Assembly: GCA_964581105.1 (NCBI GenBank)
Contig: CAZOMB010000009.1
Span: forward strand, 1-48,872
Origin: UBA10161 sp964581105
Lineage (GTDB): Archaea > Micrarchaeota > Micrarchaeia > Anstonellales > Anstonellaceae
DNA length: 48,872 nucleotides
Direction of reading: 5' to 3'
Positions 47,614 through 48,872 of the stretch are shown here, piece by piece; position 1 is the stretch's first letter, and the number at the start of each line of letters is the position of its first letter. A model generated the notes under the pieces. The model had not been told where the DNA came from. It worked only from the letters and a program-made list of their open reading frames with translations, and made no database searches. A program made the translations under genes and the position numbers.

Positions 47614-48872
47614 ATGCACAAAGAAGGGGAATTTGACATTGACATTGAGCATCTTAGCAAAATAGAAGGCCATGCAGACTTAGAGGTTTCAGTAAAGGAC
47701 AACAAAGTGCAGCATGCGCACCTAAAGATATCTGAGTCAAAGCGCTTTTTCACGCAAGGGGTTCGGGGAAAATCCGCTCTAAGCGTTGCGCAGCTTGTGT
47801 CACGGATATGCGGAACCTGCTCAATAGCGCACCTCACTTGCTGCATAAAAGCAGTTGAAAATGCAATTGGCACAACTCCCTCAGACCAGACGCAAATACT
47901 CCGCAACCTGACAATGGACGGGCTTATGATTCGCGACCATGCAATGCACCTTTACTTATTCTGCTTGCCAGACATAATGAACGCAGACTCTGTTCTTGAA
48001 ATAGCAGACAAGGACAAAGAGCTCATTGAAAAGGCATTTGAGGTAAAATCAGCAGGAAACGAGCTTTCAAAGCTTGTGGCAGGCCGTGCAGTGCATGCCC
48101 CATTCCCGCAAGTAGGCGGTTACTCTAAAGTGCTGACAAATGAGGATGCAAAGAAAATGGCCCACACCCTTTCTCATGCGCGCGAGCATGCCATGGAATT
48201 TGCAGACATATTCAGGGACTCAATGCCCCTTTTTAAAAGAAAAACCAATTTCATTGCACTGAAAAACCCTGATTATGAGTTTATTGGCGGCGAGCTTTGC
48301 TCATCAGAGGGCTATTGCATAAGCAGAAAAGATTTCATGGATCACTTAAACAGGGTGGTTGTCCCATATTCCCAGTCAACAGGCTTTGAGTTTGAGGGAA
48401 AAGAATACATGGTGGGCGCACTTGCCAGGATGAACATAAACAAAGCTGCATTGCACAAGAACACAAAGAAAAACCTTTCCTCAATGCTTTCCTATTTTCC
48501 TTCAAGCAACATATACATGAACAACCTTGCCCAGGCAATAGAGATTGTAAACTGCATTGACCATGCAATTGAAAAACTGGAAACTACTGATTTCAAGCCT
48601 GAAGAATACAAAAGGCCGCAGGTAAAGGCAGGCCAGGGGATAGGAGTAATTGAAGCTCCCCGCGGCACACTTTACTATAACCTCAGGATAAACGAAAAAG
48701 GAAATGTTGAATACATCAACCTGGTAATCCCGACAGCACAAAACATGGTAAACATGGAAAAGGACATTGCCCAGATAGTACAGGAAAACATAGACGTGGG
48801 GCGGGACAAGGAAAGGATTTCAATGGAAGCAGAAAAGATAATACGCGCATATGACCCTTGCATGAGCTGCGC
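47614..48872 (+). CDS. [NiFe]-hydrogenase large subunit (runs off the window end)
   Basis: 419 residues are present and the frame is open at the end. The nickel-binding motifs are RICGTC (C66 and C69) and DPCMSC (C416 and C419), so the active site is complete and only the last residues, with the usual maturation cleavage site, are missing. The N-terminus IEHLSKIEGHADLEV is typical of large subunits. Its short length fits group 3-type soluble enzymes. AGGTG precedes the ATG by 7 bases. Together with the small subunit it would oxidise or evolve H2, with electron partners outside the window. Confidence 0.93.
   Translation, partial: MHKEGEFDIDIEHLSKIEGHADLEVSVKDNKVQHAHLKISESKRFFTQGVRGKSALSVAQLVSRICGTCSIAHLTCCIKAVENAIGTTPSDQTQILRNLTMDGLMIRDHAMHLYLFCLPDIMNADSVLEIADKDKELIEKAFEVKSAGNELSKLVAGRAVHAPFPQVGGYSKVLTNEDAKKMAHTLSHAREHAMEFADIFRDSMPLFKRKTNFIALKNPDYEFIGGELCSSEGYCISRKDFMDHLNRVVVPYSQSTGFEFEGKEYMVGALARMNINKAALHKNTKKNLSSMLSYFPSSNIYMNNLAQAIEIVNCIDHAIEKLETTDFKPEEYKRPQVKAGQGIGVIEAPRGTLYYNLRINEKGNVEYINLVIPTAQNMVNMEKDIAQIVQENIDVGRDKERISMEAEKIIRAYDPCMSC

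Noticed and set aside
1..48872. CRISPR array, insertion sequence, rRNA, SRP RNA or RNase P RNA
   Set aside because: No regularly spaced direct repeats, transposase, terminal inverted repeats or recognisable core motifs of these RNAs were seen by eye.

Overview
The window is a dense piece of an archaeal chromosome. The evidence is archaeal throughout: a complete A/V-type ATP synthase operon in the order H-I-K-E-C-F-A-B-D, archaeal-type glutamyl- and prolyl-tRNA synthetases, a type 2 isopentenyl-diphosphate isomerase plus a geranylgeranyl-reductase-like flavoprotein for archaeal lipids, class III-type pilin leaders with a GspE/TadC motor, a BHB-type tRNA intron, and TTTATATA-like boxes placed about 26 bp before start codons. 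The very short spacers, small proteins and many lineage-specific membrane proteins suggest a DPANN-type archaeon (Diapherotrites or a relative). That placement is an inference and is not proven by any single gene here.

Layout. 1-1308 (minus): thpR, rpe-like and the start of a transaldolase, an RNA phosphodiesterase with a non-oxidative pentose-phosphate segment. 1360-3257 (plus): small membrane protein, TatD nuclease, NYN-domain nuclease, membrane protein. 3254-6023 (minus): gltX and fni. 6690-9473 (minus): a 927-residue protein with four W-Y-x-x-LPN repeats fused to a class I methyltransferase, compositionally unlike its neighbours. 9517-15732: MEMO1, membrane and small hypothetical proteins, a 34-residue hyperacidic protein, the FAD reductase and asnS. 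15933-25145 (plus): a cytidylyltransferase and the whole ATP synthase operon, with hairpin-rich spacers on both sides of the proteolipid gene. 25191-30785: a four-helix membrane protein, two TPR-like proteins around a peroxiredoxin, and a beta-propeller lipoprotein. 30790-34896: a Cys-rich internally duplicated protein, an intron-containing tRNA-Gln between GC-rich double-hairpin elements, proS and an ACT-domain protein. 34893-41339 (minus): an eight-gene pilus or secretion operon (four pilin-like proteins, CBS-HTH protein, GspE ATPase, two TadC proteins). 41384-48872: a thioredoxin-like lipoprotein, a Zot-like membrane P-loop ATPase, small membrane proteins, a second Cys-rich protein, a DUF6390-like protein with a DMT transporter, and [NiFe]-hydrogenase small and large subunits, the last running off the end.

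Physiology. Taken together the genes suggest ATP synthesis or hydrolysis coupled to an ion gradient, soluble hydrogenase chemistry, pentose-phosphate interconversion, ether-lipid synthesis and surface pili.

Regulation. Most first genes appear to be transcribed leaderless, while genes inside operons carry GGTG or GAGGTG ribosome-binding sites. Five divergent gene pairs have start codons 51-54 bp apart around one central A/T box, so a single symmetric promoter seems to serve both directions. The most unusual items are the repeat-methyltransferase protein, the two Cys-rich duplicated paralogues, the structured RNA spacers around atpK and tRNA-Gln, and the symmetric divergent promoters.
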